DNA of 64,000 bases from Salinicola salarius (GTDB taxonomy: Bacteria; Pseudomonadota; Gammaproteobacteria; Pseudomonadales; Halomonadaceae): assembly GCF_002179555.1 (NCBI RefSeq), contig NZ_NHOU01000006.1, positions 1 to 64,000 on the forward strand. Reading direction: 5' to 3'. The notes beneath the pieces are model-generated. The model was not told where the DNA came from. It was given only the letters and a program-made list of their open reading frames with translations, and made no database searches. The position numbers and the translations under genes were made by a program. Positions 44,405 through 53,129 of the stretch are shown piece after piece (position 1 is the first letter of the stretch; each line of letters opens with the position of its first letter).

Positions 44405-46816
44405 GTGACGACGACCGTGCAAGAGGATGTCGTGGAGCAGCAGGGCTTCATTCTGACGCGTCACTGGCGGGATGCACCGGCCGGCACCGAAATATCGCTG
44501 TGGCTCGCCACCGATGCCGGGCCGCGGCTGGTGCGTCTGCCTCCGCAGACATCGGTCGCTTTCATTCCCGTCGAGCAGCGCGCGGCGGCCGAACGGGTGT
44601 TGCGTCAGGAGCGAAATGTCGAACTGCGCGAGCTGGAACTGAAAGACTCCGATCAGCGCCCGGTTCTCGGTCTCTATTGCCGGTCTCACAGACAGCTGAT
44701 GAACCTGGAGCGGCGGCTGGGCGAGGCGGGTATCGACGTGTTCGAGGCCGATGTCCGGCCGCCGGAGCGCTACCTGATGGAGCGTTTCATTACCGCGCCG
44801 GTCACCGTCAGCGGCCGCGAGGGAATCGATGGCACGATCCTGGACGCACAGCTGAAACCGGCGCCGGACTATCGCCCGGCGCTGAAGCTCTGCTCGCTGG
44901 ATATCGAGACCAGCGAGCGCGGCGAACTCTATTCGATCGGTCTGCACGGCTGCGGTCAGCGGATCGTCTACATGCTGGGGCCGCCGGCGGGAGAGGGCGG
45001 CAAGGCGGATCGCGAGCGCGACTTCGAGCTGGTCTACTGTGACTCTCGCGCCGAGCTGCTGCATGCGCTCAACGCCTGGTTCGCTCGTTTCGACCCGGAT
45101 GCGATCATCGGCTGGAGCGTGATCCAGTTCGATCTGCGTCAGTTGCAGCGTCACGCCGAGCGCTTGAACGTACCGCTGACGCTGGGCCGAGGCGGCGTGG
45201 CGATAGAGTGGCGTGCCCATGGCCGCGGTTCCGACACATCGTCCAGCCACCATTTCGTCACCATTCCCGGGCGACTGGCCATCGATGGCATCGAGGCGCT
45301 GCGCTCCGCGACCTGGAGCTTCCCGTCGTTCAGTCTGGAAAACGTGGCGCAGACCCTGCTCGGCGAGGGCAAGGCGATCGATAACCCCTACCAGCGCATG
45401 GCGGACATCAACCGCATGTTCGCCGAAGACAAGCCGGCGTTGGCACGCTACAACCTGAAGGATTGCGAGCTGGTCACGCGAATCTTCGACCATACCCGGA
45501 TCATGGCCTTCCTGCTCGAGCGGGCAAGCGTGACGGGCCTGGCCGCGGATCGCAGCGGCGGCTCGGTGGCGGCCTTCTCCCATCTCTATCTGCCACGCAT
45601 GCATCGGCTCGGATTCGTCGCCCCGACGCTGGGCAGTCGCGACGGCGAGGATAGCCCCGGCGGCTACGTAATGGATTCCCGCCCCGGGCTCTACGACTCG
45701 GTGCTGGTGCTCGATTTCAAGAGCCTGTATCCATCGATCATTCGTTCGTTCCTGATCGACCCGGTGGGCCTGGTCGAGGGGTTGCGTCAGCAGGACGACG
45801 CGCACGCCGTGCCGGGTTTTCTGGGAGCGAGGTTCTCTCGCACGGCCCATGCTTTGCCGGCGATCGTCGAGCAGGTCTGGGAGGGGCGCGAAGCCGCCAA
45901 GCGGGCAGGCAACGCGCCACTGGCCCAGGCGTTGAAGATCATCATGAACGCCTTCTACGGCGTGCTCGGCTCGCGAGGTTGCCGCTTTTACGATCCCCGC
46001 CTGGCTTCGTCGATCACCATGCGCGGTCACGAGATCATGCGCCGCACCCGCGAATTGATCGAAGCCGAGGGTTATACCGTTATCTATGGTGATACCGACT
46101 CGACTTTCGTGTGGTTGGGCGGGGCGCACGAGGCCGAGGCAGCGAATGCGATCGGGCAGCGGCTGGTGGCGCTCGTCAATGACTGGTGGCGTCGGCATCT
46201 GCGCGAGACGTTCGATCTGGAAAGCGCGCTGGAACTGCAGTTCGAAACGCACTTCGCCCGCTTCCTGATGCCGACCATTCGCGGCGCGGAGGAGGGCAGC
46301 AAGAAGCGCTATGCGGGGCTGGTGCGAGGCGAGGACGGCAGCGAGCGGCTGGTATTCAAGGGGCTGGAATCCGTACGGGCCGACTGGTCGCCGCTGGCGC
46401 AGCAGTTCCAGCGCGAGCTCTACCGGCGCATCTTCACGGGTGAACCGTACCGTGACTACGTGCGCGGGATCGTCCACCAGACGATGGCCGGCGAACACGA
46501 CGACGCGCTGATCTACCGCAAGCGTCTGCGGCGCAAGCTCGACGATTATCAGCGCAACGTGCCGCCGCACGTGCGTGCCGCGCGCATGGCCGACGAGCTT
46601 AACCGTCAGTTGGGCCGGCCGCAGCAGTACCAGAACGGCGGCTGGATCCGCTACGTGATCACCGTCTCCGGGCCGGAACCACTCGAAGCCCGCCGCTCGG
46701 CGATAGACTACCACCACTATGTCAGCCGTCAGCTGGCGCCGGTCGCCGACGGCATACTGCCGTTCGTGGGGGATGACTTCGCCAGCCTCACCGATCAGCA
46801 GTTGGGGCTGTTCTGA
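44405..46816 (+). CDS. polB: DNA polymerase II (B-family, translesion/repair)
   Basis: An 803-residue B-family polymerase. Exonuclease motif I is CSLDIETSERGELYSIG, motif A is DSVLVLDFKSLYPSIIRSF, motif C is YGDTDSTFVWL, and KIIMNAFYGVLGSRGCRFYDPRL is motif B. E. coli Pol II is 783 residues and SOS-induced, but no LexA box was seen here. GTG at 44405 has GTGGAGG at a good distance; TTG at 44402 is an alternative. It closely follows the AEC gene. Confidence 0.95.
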   Translation: MTTTVQEDVVEQQGFILTRHWRDAPAGTEISLWLATDAGPRLVRLPPQTSVAFIPVEQRAAAERVLRQERNVELRELELKDSDQRPVLGLYCRSHRQLMNLERRLGEAGIDVFEADVRPPERYLMERFITAPVTVSGREGIDGTILDAQLKPAPDYRPALKLCSLDIETSERGELYSIGLHGCGQRIVYMLGPPAGEGGKADRERDFELVYCDSRAELLHALNAWFARFDPDAIIGWSVIQFDLRQLQRHAERLNVPLTLGRGGVAIEWRAHGRGSDTSSSHHFVTIPGRLAIDGIEALRSATWSFPSFSLENVAQTLLGEGKAIDNPYQRMADINRMFAEDKPALARYNLKDCELVTRIFDHTRIMAFLLERASVTGLAADRSGGSVAAFSHLYLPRMHRLGFVAPTLGSRDGEDSPGGYVMDSRPGLYDSVLVLDFKSLYPSIIRSFLIDPVGLVEGLRQQDDAHAVPGFLGARFSRTAHALPAIVEQVWEGREAAKRAGNAPLAQALKIIMNAFYGVLGSRGCRFYDPRLASSITMRGHEIMRRTRELIEAEGYTVIYGDTDSTFVWLGGAHEAEAANAIGQRLVALVNDWWRRHLRETFDLESALELQFETHFARFLMPTIRGAEEGSKKRYAGLVRGEDGSERLVFKGLESVRADWSPLAQQFQRELYRRIFTGEPYRDYVRGIVHQTMAGEHDDALIYRKRLRRKLDDYQRNVPPHVRAARMADELNRQLGRPQQYQNGGWIRYVITVSGPEPLEARRSAIDYHHYVSRQLAPVADGILPFVGDDFASLTDQQLGLF

Positions 46817-46847
46817 ACGACCCGCTGATCTCTTCTGGCATCTCGCA

Positions 46848-48365
46848 TCAGTCGGGGAGGTCGGGGAGGTCGGGGAGATAGACGCCGATGTTGTCGTAAC
46901 CCTGATCGGTCAGGTGGGCGGCCTGCATCCGGCTCATGGTGCCCTGGGCACAGTAGAGTAGATAGTGGCAGTCATCCGGCAGTGTCGCGACGCGTTCGCC
47001 CAGCTCGAAGTAGGGGATGGCCAGCGGTTGGCCCTCGGGCAGAACCAGCGGATCGAGGTCGCGCTCGTCGGGATGGCGGATGTCGATCACCCTGACCCGG
47101 TCACGGCTCTGGTCATGTCTCGGGTCACGGCTGGCCGTGGCCGACGGCGAAGCGGTCGCCACCGCGTCGTCGCTGCCTGTCACGTCTTCGTTCAGCAATT
47201 GGTCACTGCGCACGACGCTCGCTCGGGCAATGGCATCGTCCAGTACGCTTTGATCGAATCCGGCCTCGGCGTCGAGTATTCGCTCCGGCTTGGGGCGCGT
47301 GTTGGGCTTGCGTGAGATCGTCCCGCACACTTCCGGGAGTCCCTCGGCCAGTTCGGCAGTGCCGATGCGCCGCGCCTGCTCGATGATCGTCTGTTTGTCG
47401 CTGGCGATCAGCGGTCGCAGGATCGGTCGCTCGCTGGCAGCGTCGATCAGGCCGAGATTGGTCAGGCTCTGGCTGGAGACCTGGGCCAGCGCATCCCCGG
47501 TAACCAACGCCGGTAGACGGTGGCGCTGGGCGATCCGGTTGGCAGCGCGGACCATCATCCGTTTGAGGATCACCCCGGCGAGACCGGCCGGCGCGGTGCG
47601 CTGAATGGCGTTCATTACCTCGACGAACGGCACGCTGATGAAATCGACGCGGTGAGAGGCACCGTAACCTCGCCACAAGCGATCCACGACCTGATGTACC
47701 ACGTGTTCCTGATCCGGTCCGCCGAGATCGAAGTACAGAAAGTGGGTCTTCAATCCTCGCCGCATCATCTGCCAGGCCGCGACCGGCGAGTCGTAGCCGC
47801 CCGAGATCAAGGCCAGCGCCTGGCCCTGAGTGCCCATCGGGTATCCGCCCAGGCCGGGTAGTCGTCGCGTGACCAGTGTCAGGCGCGCGTCGTGAAGTTC
47901 GAGGCGCACGTCGTGTTCCGGCTGCTTGAGATCGACCCGCGCCGTGGGCACCGCCTCGAGCAGCGCGGCGCCAAGGAAGCGTTCGAGAGTCTCCGAGCGG
48001 AAATCATGCTGCCCCCGGCGCTTGACGCTGACGCGAAAGCGGCGATTCGCCAGCGTCTCTCGCCACAGCGGGACGAGTCTGGCAGCGGTATCCTCGAAGG
48101 AGGACCAGTCGTGGGTTTCGACGATCTGGATCTCGTGGATGCCGGCCACGCCTCGAAGGCGGGCTTCGAAGGTCTCCCGCGCGGTATCGTCGAGAGAGCG
48201 GCGCGGGCGGATTTCCAGTGCGTCCCATTCGTCTCGTACCCGCACGCCCGGGGTAACGGAGGCGAGCGTATTGCGAATGTTGGTACGCAGATATCTCACC
48301 ATTTCCCGGCGCACCGGGCGGGATTTGACGGTGATTTCCGGAAACAGCTTGACGCGATAGCGCAT
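46848..48365 (-). CDS. thiI: tRNA 4-thiouridine synthase / thiamine sulfurtransferase ThiI
   Basis: A 505-residue protein with an N-terminal THUMP domain, PP-loop ATPase (ALISGGYDSPVAAWQMMRRG at about 185-204) and C-terminal rhodanese domain. It makes s4U in tRNA and sulfur for thiamine. Disulfide/catalytic Cys347 (PEVCGTISR) and rhodanese Cys472 (YCAQGTMSRMQ) align with E. coli Cys344 and Cys456. The linker at about 393-425 is longer and low-complexity, and the C terminus ends in DLPDLPDLPD. It converges with polB. Confidence 0.94.
   Translation of the reverse strand: MRYRVKLFPEITVKSRPVRREMVRYLRTNIRNTLASVTPGVRVRDEWDALEIRPRRSLDDTARETFEARLRGVAGIHEIQIVETHDWSSFEDTAARLVPLWRETLANRRFRVSVKRRGQHDFRSETLERFLGAALLEAVPTARVDLKQPEHDVRLELHDARLTLVTRRLPGLGGYPMGTQGQALALISGGYDSPVAAWQMMRRGLKTHFLYFDLGGPDQEHVVHQVVDRLWRGYGASHRVDFISVPFVEVMNAIQRTAPAGLAGVILKRMMVRAANRIAQRHRLPALVTGDALAQVSSQSLTNLGLIDAASERPILRPLIASDKQTIIEQARRIGTAELAEGLPEVCGTISRKPNTRPKPERILDAEAGFDQSVLDDAIARASVVRSDQLLNEDVTGSDDAVATASPSATASRDPRHDQSRDRVRVIDIRHPDERDLDPLVLPEGQPLAIPYFELGERVATLPDDCHYLLYCAQGTMSRMQAAHLTDQGYDNIGVYLPDLPDLPD
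46851..46877. repeat. Three 9-bp tandem repeats (GTCGGGGAG) at the thiI end
   Basis: Three exact copies at 46851-46877 encode the repeated Asp-Leu-Pro at the C terminus. Nine bases keep the reading frame, so changes in copy number would only lengthen or shorten the tail. Confidence 0.9.
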
Positions 48366-48544
48366 GATGGGGAGTCGGTCGGCTCGAGGGCGGCGTAGGG
48401 TAACAACACTGGCGAGCGCCCGCCAATTGACAGGCCGGATTCGGGGGTGCTATTAAGCCGCTGCCGGCAATCGTGCCGGTGTTCGCGCCGAGACCCGACC
48501 ACGTCCGTGAGCGGCGTCAGGCGCTCTTCGAGGAATCACTCAAG

Positions 48545-48814
48545 ATGGCATTGCGCCGTATGTTGATGGCGTCCGGATTGGTCGTGGCGATGGCCGGCTG
48601 CGCTTCCAATACCTTTGCGCCCAATTACCAGTCGAACAATACCGACATCCTGAGAATCGGCGGCGAGCGGCCGGATGCTGCCGCGCCGGCGATCGAGGAT
48701 CTCGGCTCGTTCTGCGTGCAGACCACGCAGCAGTGGAACGATCAGGGCAAGACTCCCGACGGCCAGCGGCTGTGGGTGAAAAGCACGCTGCGCCAGGCCG
48801 TGGCGTGTCGCTAG
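48545..48814 (+). CDS. Small hypothetical lipoprotein
   Basis: An 89-residue protein starting MALRRMLMASGLVVAMAGC, a typical lipoprotein signal with lipobox AMAGC, so it is probably outer-membrane or periplasmic. The mature part (about 70 residues) has SNTFAPNYQSNN, a Cys near residue 57 and a Cys near the end that could form a disulfide. I do not recognise a family. An upstream in-frame ATG (48473) would bury the signal peptide and is rejected. GAGGA is about ten bases before the start, and a strong terminator follows at 48867. Confidence 0.7.
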   Translation: MALRRMLMASGLVVAMAGCASNTFAPNYQSNNTDILRIGGERPDAAAPAIEDLGSFCVQTTQQWNDQGKTPDGQRLWVKSTLRQAVACR

Positions 48815-48866
48815 ATTTTTCGTCGCTGCTCTGTCGCTGACCGGCGAAGCATCGTGGTCCATCCGG

Positions 48867-48903
48867 CGGGCCCGAACCGAGACAAGGTTCGGGCCCGTTT
48901 TTT
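48867..48903 (+). terminator. Rho-independent terminator of the small lipoprotein gene
   Basis: A perfect 12-bp GC-rich stem (CGGGCCCGAACC 48867-48878 / GGTTCGGGCCCG 48886-48897), 7-base loop, then TTTTTT (48898-48903). It is the cleanest terminator in the window. Confidence 0.95.
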
Positions 48904-49058
48904 GTCCTATGCTGAGGAGCGCATTCGATCGTCGGGTCGATCCGACCGCCGCTATCTCGGGGTTGTCTCACGGCGATCCGGCTCCATGTCTTGAACAGGA
49001 TTTCAGCAGCGCTTTGAAAGGCTGTCAGCCAACAGCGCCTGAACGGGAGGGGAAAAGG

Positions 49059-49787
49059 ATGACCTACGAGCTCTACTATTGGCCCGGGATTCCCGGTCGC
49101 GGCGAATTCGTGCGGCTGGCGCTGGAAGACGCCGGCGCGAATTACATTGATGTAGGCAAGCAGTCCGCCGCTGATGGCGGTGGCGCGGGTGCCGTCAGCG
49201 AGTTCATCCACGGCGGGGAGCTGGCACAGCCGCATTTCGCACCGCCGGTATTGAAAGCCGGCGACATCGTGGTGTCCCATGTCGCCAATATCCTGCAGTT
49301 CCTCGGCCCTCGGCTGGGGTTGGTGCCGGAGGGCGAGGCCAGCCGCCTCTGGGCCAACGGCTTGCAGTTGACGCTGACGGACTTTGTCGCCGAGATTCAC
49401 GACACTCATCATCCGATCGGCGCGTCGCTCTACTACGAGGACCAGCAGGAGGAAGCCAAGCGACGCAGCGTCGTTTTCGTCCAGGAGCGATTGCCCAAGT
49501 TTCTCTACTACTTCGAGCGAGTGCTCTCGGCCAACGCCGGCAACGAGCCCTATCTGGTCGGTACGGCACACAGCTACGTGGATCTGTCGCTATTTCAGGT
49601 CGTCACCGGGCTGCGCTACGCCTTTCCCCGCTCGATGGAGCGGCTGGAGCCGGAAGTGCCGGAGGTGACGGCGCTGGCCGACCGCGTGAGTCAACGGCCA
49701 AAACTGGCGGCTTATCTGACCTCGGACCGGCGGCTCGATTTCAACGAGAGCGGCATATTCCGCCACTATCCGGAACTGGACACCTGA
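49059..49787 (+). CDS. Glutathione S-transferase family protein
   Basis: A 242-residue GST. The N-terminal domain begins MTYELYYWPGIPGRGEFVRLALEDAGANYID, with a Tyr-type active site and VVSHVANILQFLG in place of the common SxAIxxYL. The C-terminal domain has the PYLVGTAHSYVDLSLFQVVTGL capping motif. The start at 49059 has the purine stretch GGGAGGGGAAAAGG upstream; a longer frame is open to 48909 without coding character. The substrate is unknown. It precedes luxS by 61 bases. Confidence 0.88.
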   Translation: MTYELYYWPGIPGRGEFVRLALEDAGANYIDVGKQSAADGGGAGAVSEFIHGGELAQPHFAPPVLKAGDIVVSHVANILQFLGPRLGLVPEGEASRLWANGLQLTLTDFVAEIHDTHHPIGASLYYEDQQEEAKRRSVVFVQERLPKFLYYFERVLSANAGNEPYLVGTAHSYVDLSLFQVVTGLRYAFPRSMERLEPEVPEVTALADRVSQRPKLAAYLTSDRRLDFNESGIFRHYPELDT

Positions 49788-49848
49788 CAGCGCCGGTTAG
49801 CGTGCTAAAGTAGGCATCTGACCGGACACGCCAACCAAGGAGGCAAGC

Positions 49849-50364
49849 ATGCCATTACTCGATAGTTTCATGGTCGACCACACCAAGATGAATGCACCGG
49901 CGGTGCGTGTCGCCAAGCAGATGAAGACACCAAGCGGCGACAACATCACCGTCTACGATCTGCGCTTCTGCGTTCCCAACGAAGAGATCCTGTCCGAGCG
50001 CGGCATTCACACGCTCGAGCACTTGTTCGCCGGCTTCATGCGTCAGCACCTCAACGGCGACGGCGTCGAGATCATCGATATCTCACCGATGGGCTGCCGC
50101 ACCGGGTTCTACATGAGCCTGATCGGCCATGTCGACGAGCAGACCGTGGGGGCCGCCTGGAAAGCGGCGATGGAAGACGTACTGGCGCTGACGGATCAGA
50201 AGTCGATTCCCGAACTCAACATCTATCAGTGCGGAACGGCGGAAATGCACTCGCTCGACGAAGCGCAGCAGATCGCCCGCAACGTCACCACGCGCGGGAT
50301 CGGCGTCAACTCCAACAGCGAGCTCAAGCTGACCGAAGAGTTTCTTGCCGCTCACGGTGCATGA
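49849..50364 (+). CDS. luxS: S-ribosylhomocysteine lyase (autoinducer-2 synthase)
   Basis: A 171-residue metalloenzyme of the activated methyl cycle, cleaving S-ribosylhomocysteine to homocysteine and DPD (AI-2 precursor). Metal ligands are His54 and His58 in HTLEH and Cys128 in [10 protein letters not shown]; the catalytic Cys83 is in PMGCRTGFY. The start has GGAGG eight bases upstream. No AI-2 receptor genes are nearby. A terminator follows at 50414. Confidence 0.97.
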   Translation: MPLLDSFMVDHTKMNAPAVRVAKQMKTPSGDNITVYDLRFCVPNEEILSERGIHTLEHLFAGFMRQHLNGDGVEIIDISPMGCRTGFYMSLIGHVDEQTVGAAWKAAMEDVLALTDQKSIPELNIYQCGTAEMHSLDEAQQIARNVTTRGIGVNSNSELKLTEEFLAAHGA

Positions 50365-50413
50365 CCATCGGCACCATCGTGATGCCACGCAGCGCGTTCT
50401 TTAATGCGCCAGA

Positions 50414-50439
50414 CCCGCAACCTCGGTTGCGGGTTTTTT
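50414..50439 (+). terminator. Rho-independent terminator of luxS
   Basis: Stem CCCGCAAC (50414-50421) / GTTGCGGG (50426-50433), a 4-base loop and TTTTTT. It lies 50 bases past the stop. Confidence 0.9.
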
Positions 50440-50587
50440 CGTTCGGCGAGGCACGTCGATCGAAGCCGGTGGGCTTTCGAACCTTTCGGGCTTTCGGTGT
50501 CAAAATGTCGGTCAACACGCGCCCGAAGCCGCGCGAAACGCATTGTTTCATCGCCATTTATCGCAGTTCATCGCAGAGGAGTGAGCC

Positions 50588-51049
50588 ATGCTCGATGCCG
50601 TTCAACAGTTTTTCCAACGCGTTCTGGCCGTGCCGGAATCCGACGGCCGTGACGCCGTGACACCGCAACTGGCGGTCGCGGCGTTGTTCAGCGAGGTGCT
50701 GCGTGCCGATTATGAGGTCGATCCTCAGGAGTTGGCCACGCTGCGCCGGATCTTGATGGCCCGGTTCTCGATGGACGAGGCCGCCGCCGATGAGTTGATC
50801 CAGCAGGCTCAGGCGCAGGTCGAACAGGCGGTGGATCATTTCCAGTACGTTTCCCTGCTCAATGAACGCTACAGCTACGATCAGCGTGTCGAGCTGATCG
50901 CCGCGATGTGGCGTCTGGCCTACGCCGATCATGAACTTGCCGCCCTCGAGGAGCATCGCATCCGGCGGCTGGCGGACCTGCTCTACGTGACCCATAGCGA
51001 CTTCATTCGCACCAAGCTGACGGTGCAGAACGAGTTCGAGCGCGATTGA
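50588..51049 (+). CDS. TerB-family protein
   Basis: A 153-residue all-helical acidic protein matching the TerB/DjlA-N domain: AVAALFSEVLRADYEVDPQELATLRRILMARF, then YDQRVELIAAMWRLAYADHELAALEEHRIRRLADLLYV. The two ADxExxxxE-type segments are the metal-binding repeats of the fold. It is annotated in many genomes as tellurite resistance by similarity only; no other ter gene is present, so a role in tellurite resistance is not supported. GAGGAG lies directly upstream. Confidence 0.85.
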   Translation: MLDAVQQFFQRVLAVPESDGRDAVTPQLAVAALFSEVLRADYEVDPQELATLRRILMARFSMDEAAADELIQQAQAQVEQAVDHFQYVSLLNERYSYDQRVELIAAMWRLAYADHELAALEEHRIRRLADLLYVTHSDFIRTKLTVQNEFERD

Positions 51050-51229
51050 CCGATCTGGCCGTCATCCCTGGTATCGATTCGAACCGTGGTGAGCGTTCCC
51101 CGTTGGTAACGATGTGCTACCTCATTCGATCGGCTCGGCTGCTATTTCCCAGCACAACGCTAGGGTATAGGGCGCCGGGCTCGTTATACTGGCAGAAAGT
51201 CATGCTTTGAACGTTGCAAGGAGTGGTTC

Positions 51230-52033
51230 GTGATCGAGGGCATCAAACATATCGTGGCGGTCGCCTCTGGCAAGGGCGGCGTCGGCAAGTCCACCGTCAC
51301 CGCCAATCTGGCGTTGGCGATGGCGGCGGAAGGGTATCGTGTCGGCCTGCTCGACGCCGATATCTATGGCCCGAGCCAGGCGCGGATGCTGGGCTTGCCG
51401 GAGAACACCCGCCCCGAGGTGGTGGACGAGAAGAACATGAAGCCGGTGATGGCGCACGGCATCCAGGCGATGTCGATGGCATTCATGGTCGATATCAACC
51501 AGCCGATGGTATGGCGTGGCCCGATGGTTTCCGGCGCTTTCCAGCAACTGCTCAACCAGACGCTGTGGGACGATCTCGATTTTCTGTTCATCGACATGCC
51601 GCCGGGCACCGGCGATATCCAGTTGACGCTGGCGCAAAAGGTGCCGGTCGACGGTGCGGTGATCGTCACCACGCCGCAGGACATCGCGCTGCTGGACGCG
51701 CGCAAGGGCATCGAGATGTTCCGCAAGGTCAACGTGCCGGTGCTGGGCGTGGTGGAGAACATGAGCCTGCACATTTGCTCGAACTGCGGCCATAGCGAGC
51801 CGATCTTCGGCGCTGGCGGCGGCGAGCGTATCGCCGAGCAGTACGAGACGCGGTTGCTGGGTCAGCTGCCGTTGCAACTGTCGATCCGCGAGCAGGCCGA
51901 CGGTGGCAAGCCGAGCGTGGTTGCCGAGCCGGAAGGCGAGGTGGCTGCCACGTTCCGCCAGATGGCGCGTGATGTCGCCAGTGGTGTCGCCGGACAGGAT
52001 ACCGGTGGCCCGACGATCTCGTTCAGCGACTGA
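51230..52033 (+). CDS. apbC: Fe-S cluster carrier ATPase ApbC/Mrp
   Basis: A 267-residue P-loop ATPase of the Mrp/NBP35 family that carries 4Fe-4S clusters. Walker A is GKGGVGKST (residues 14-22), Walker B-type motif LLDADIYGPSQ, and CSNCGH carries the CxxC cluster-binding pair. The start is GTG at 51230, with AAGGAG at 51218-51223. The family often has an N-terminal DUF59 domain; this protein lacks it, as in several gammaproteobacteria. The dcd gene follows after 253 bases, an order also seen in Pseudomonas. Confidence 0.95.
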   Translation: MIEGIKHIVAVASGKGGVGKSTVTANLALAMAAEGYRVGLLDADIYGPSQARMLGLPENTRPEVVDEKNMKPVMAHGIQAMSMAFMVDINQPMVWRGPMVSGAFQQLLNQTLWDDLDFLFIDMPPGTGDIQLTLAQKVPVDGAVIVTTPQDIALLDARKGIEMFRKVNVPVLGVVENMSLHICSNCGHSEPIFGAGGGERIAEQYETRLLGQLPLQLSIREQADGGKPSVVAEPEGEVAATFRQMARDVASGVAGQDTGGPTISFSD

Positions 52034-52090
52034 TCGAATCGCCTTTCGATTTCTCCGGCGGTTTCGGTTCTTACCCAGGCTATTCCCGAT

Positions 52091-52125
52091 CGCGCAGGGC
52101 ATGACCACTCGCCATGCCCCGCGCG
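52091..52125 (+). terminator. Hairpin after apbC
   Basis: A 13-bp stem with one mismatch (CGCGCAGGGCATG 52091-52103 / CATGCCCCGCGCG 52113-52125) and a 9-base loop. No T-tract follows directly; a T-rich run begins 25 bases later. Confidence 0.5.
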
Positions 52126-52286
52126 ACGTTTGCGGCATGGGGGGGCGTCGTTTCCTTTCCTTTTTTCTTTTCCTTAATGAAATTGGGCCGCTATCATGTC
52201 GCCCCGATCAGATCGCTCCCGTTTTCCTCGGCCCAACGAATAGATGACGTCGTGACGACGTCAGTCTCAGTCTCAAGGACGCCTGC

Positions 52287-52853
52287 ATGAGCATTAAATC
52301 CGACAAGTGGATTCGCCGTATGGCGGAGCAGGAAGGCATGATCGAGCCGTTCGAGGCCGATCAGGTCCGTCACGTGAACAACCAGCGCGTCATTTCCTAT
52401 GGGACGTCCAGCTACGGCTACGATGTCCGCTGCGCCGACGAGTTCAAGGTGTTCACCAATATCCACTCGGCGGTGGTCGATCCCAAGGCGTTCGACGAGA
52501 AGAGCTTCGTCGACGTCAAGGGCGATGCCTGCGTGATTCCACCCAACTCCTTCGCCCTGGCGCGCACCGTGGAGTATTTCCGCATCCCGCGCAGCGTGCT
52601 GACGATCTGCCTGGGCAAGTCGACCTACGCGCGGTGCGGCATCATCGTCAACGTGACGCCGCTGGAGCCGGAGTGGGAAGGTCACGTGACGCTGGAATTT
52701 TCCAACACCACCAACCTGCCGGCCCGTATCTACGCCAACGAGGGTGTGGCGCAGATGCTGTTCCTGGAATCCGACGAGGTCTGCGACGTTTCCTACAAGG
52801 ACCGGGGTGGCAAGTATATGGGGCAGCGTGGGGTCACGTTGCCGCGCACCTGA
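52287..52853 (+). CDS. dcd: dCTP deaminase
   Basis: A 188-residue homotrimeric enzyme converting dCTP to dUTP for thymidylate synthesis. Blocks [42 protein letters not shown] and [20 protein letters not shown] are characteristic; the Glu of the last (TLEFSN) is the general base. [13 protein letters not shown] completes the fold. Length is that of the family, giving an intact gene. It is followed by a repeat-like element at 52860. Confidence 0.96.
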   Translation: MSIKSDKWIRRMAEQEGMIEPFEADQVRHVNNQRVISYGTSSYGYDVRCADEFKVFTNIHSAVVDPKAFDEKSFVDVKGDACVIPPNSFALARTVEYFRIPRSVLTICLGKSTYARCGIIVNVTPLEPEWEGHVTLEFSNTTNLPARIYANEGVAQMLFLESDEVCDVSYKDRGGKYMGQRGVTLPRT

Positions 52854-52859
52854 GAACCC

Positions 52860-53055
52860 GTCTACGATCTGCTGCGCGTCGGCCAAACATTGTTGAGCCG
52901 GAGCGCAGCGGAGATAACAGCCGGAGGCTGGCCCATAGGGCGAGCGAAGCGAGTCAAACACTTTCGGAATGCTCATTTAGCCCCAAGCTCCGCGCCCTAA
53001 AGCGTTTTCGCCCCGAATTATCCAAATCGTGGCTCTAGCTCGCGAGATCGTAAAC
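52860..53055. repeat. About 196-bp element bounded by imperfect terminal inverted repeats
   Basis: GTCTACGATCT (52860-52870) is matched at 53045-53055 by AGATCGTAAAC, its complement with one mismatch. The interior has alternating GC-rich and AT-rich stretches and no gene. Its layout suggests a small non-autonomous repeat (MITE-like). I also recognise parts (GGAATGCTCATTT and the end motif) from intergenic repeats in related gammaproteobacteria, but could not confirm this. Confidence 0.5.
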
Positions 53056-53084
53056 AGATTCTGATAGCGACGCGGTTGATACGA

Positions 53085-53110
53085 GACGGGGCGCCTGATG
53101 GCGCCCCGTC
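53085..53110. terminator. Hairpin after the aldo-keto reductase gene
   Basis: Perfect 11-bp stem (GACGGGGCGCC 53085-53095 / GGCGCCCCGTC 53100-53110) with a 4-base loop, 20 bases past the AKR stop on the minus strand. No strong T-tract on either strand. Confidence 0.65.
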
Positions 53111-53129
53111 TTGCGTTACGCTTCGACGC

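Noticed and set aside
50588-51049. Tellurite resistance by the TerB-like protein
   Set aside because: No other ter gene is nearby; the fold is found in many unrelated proteins.
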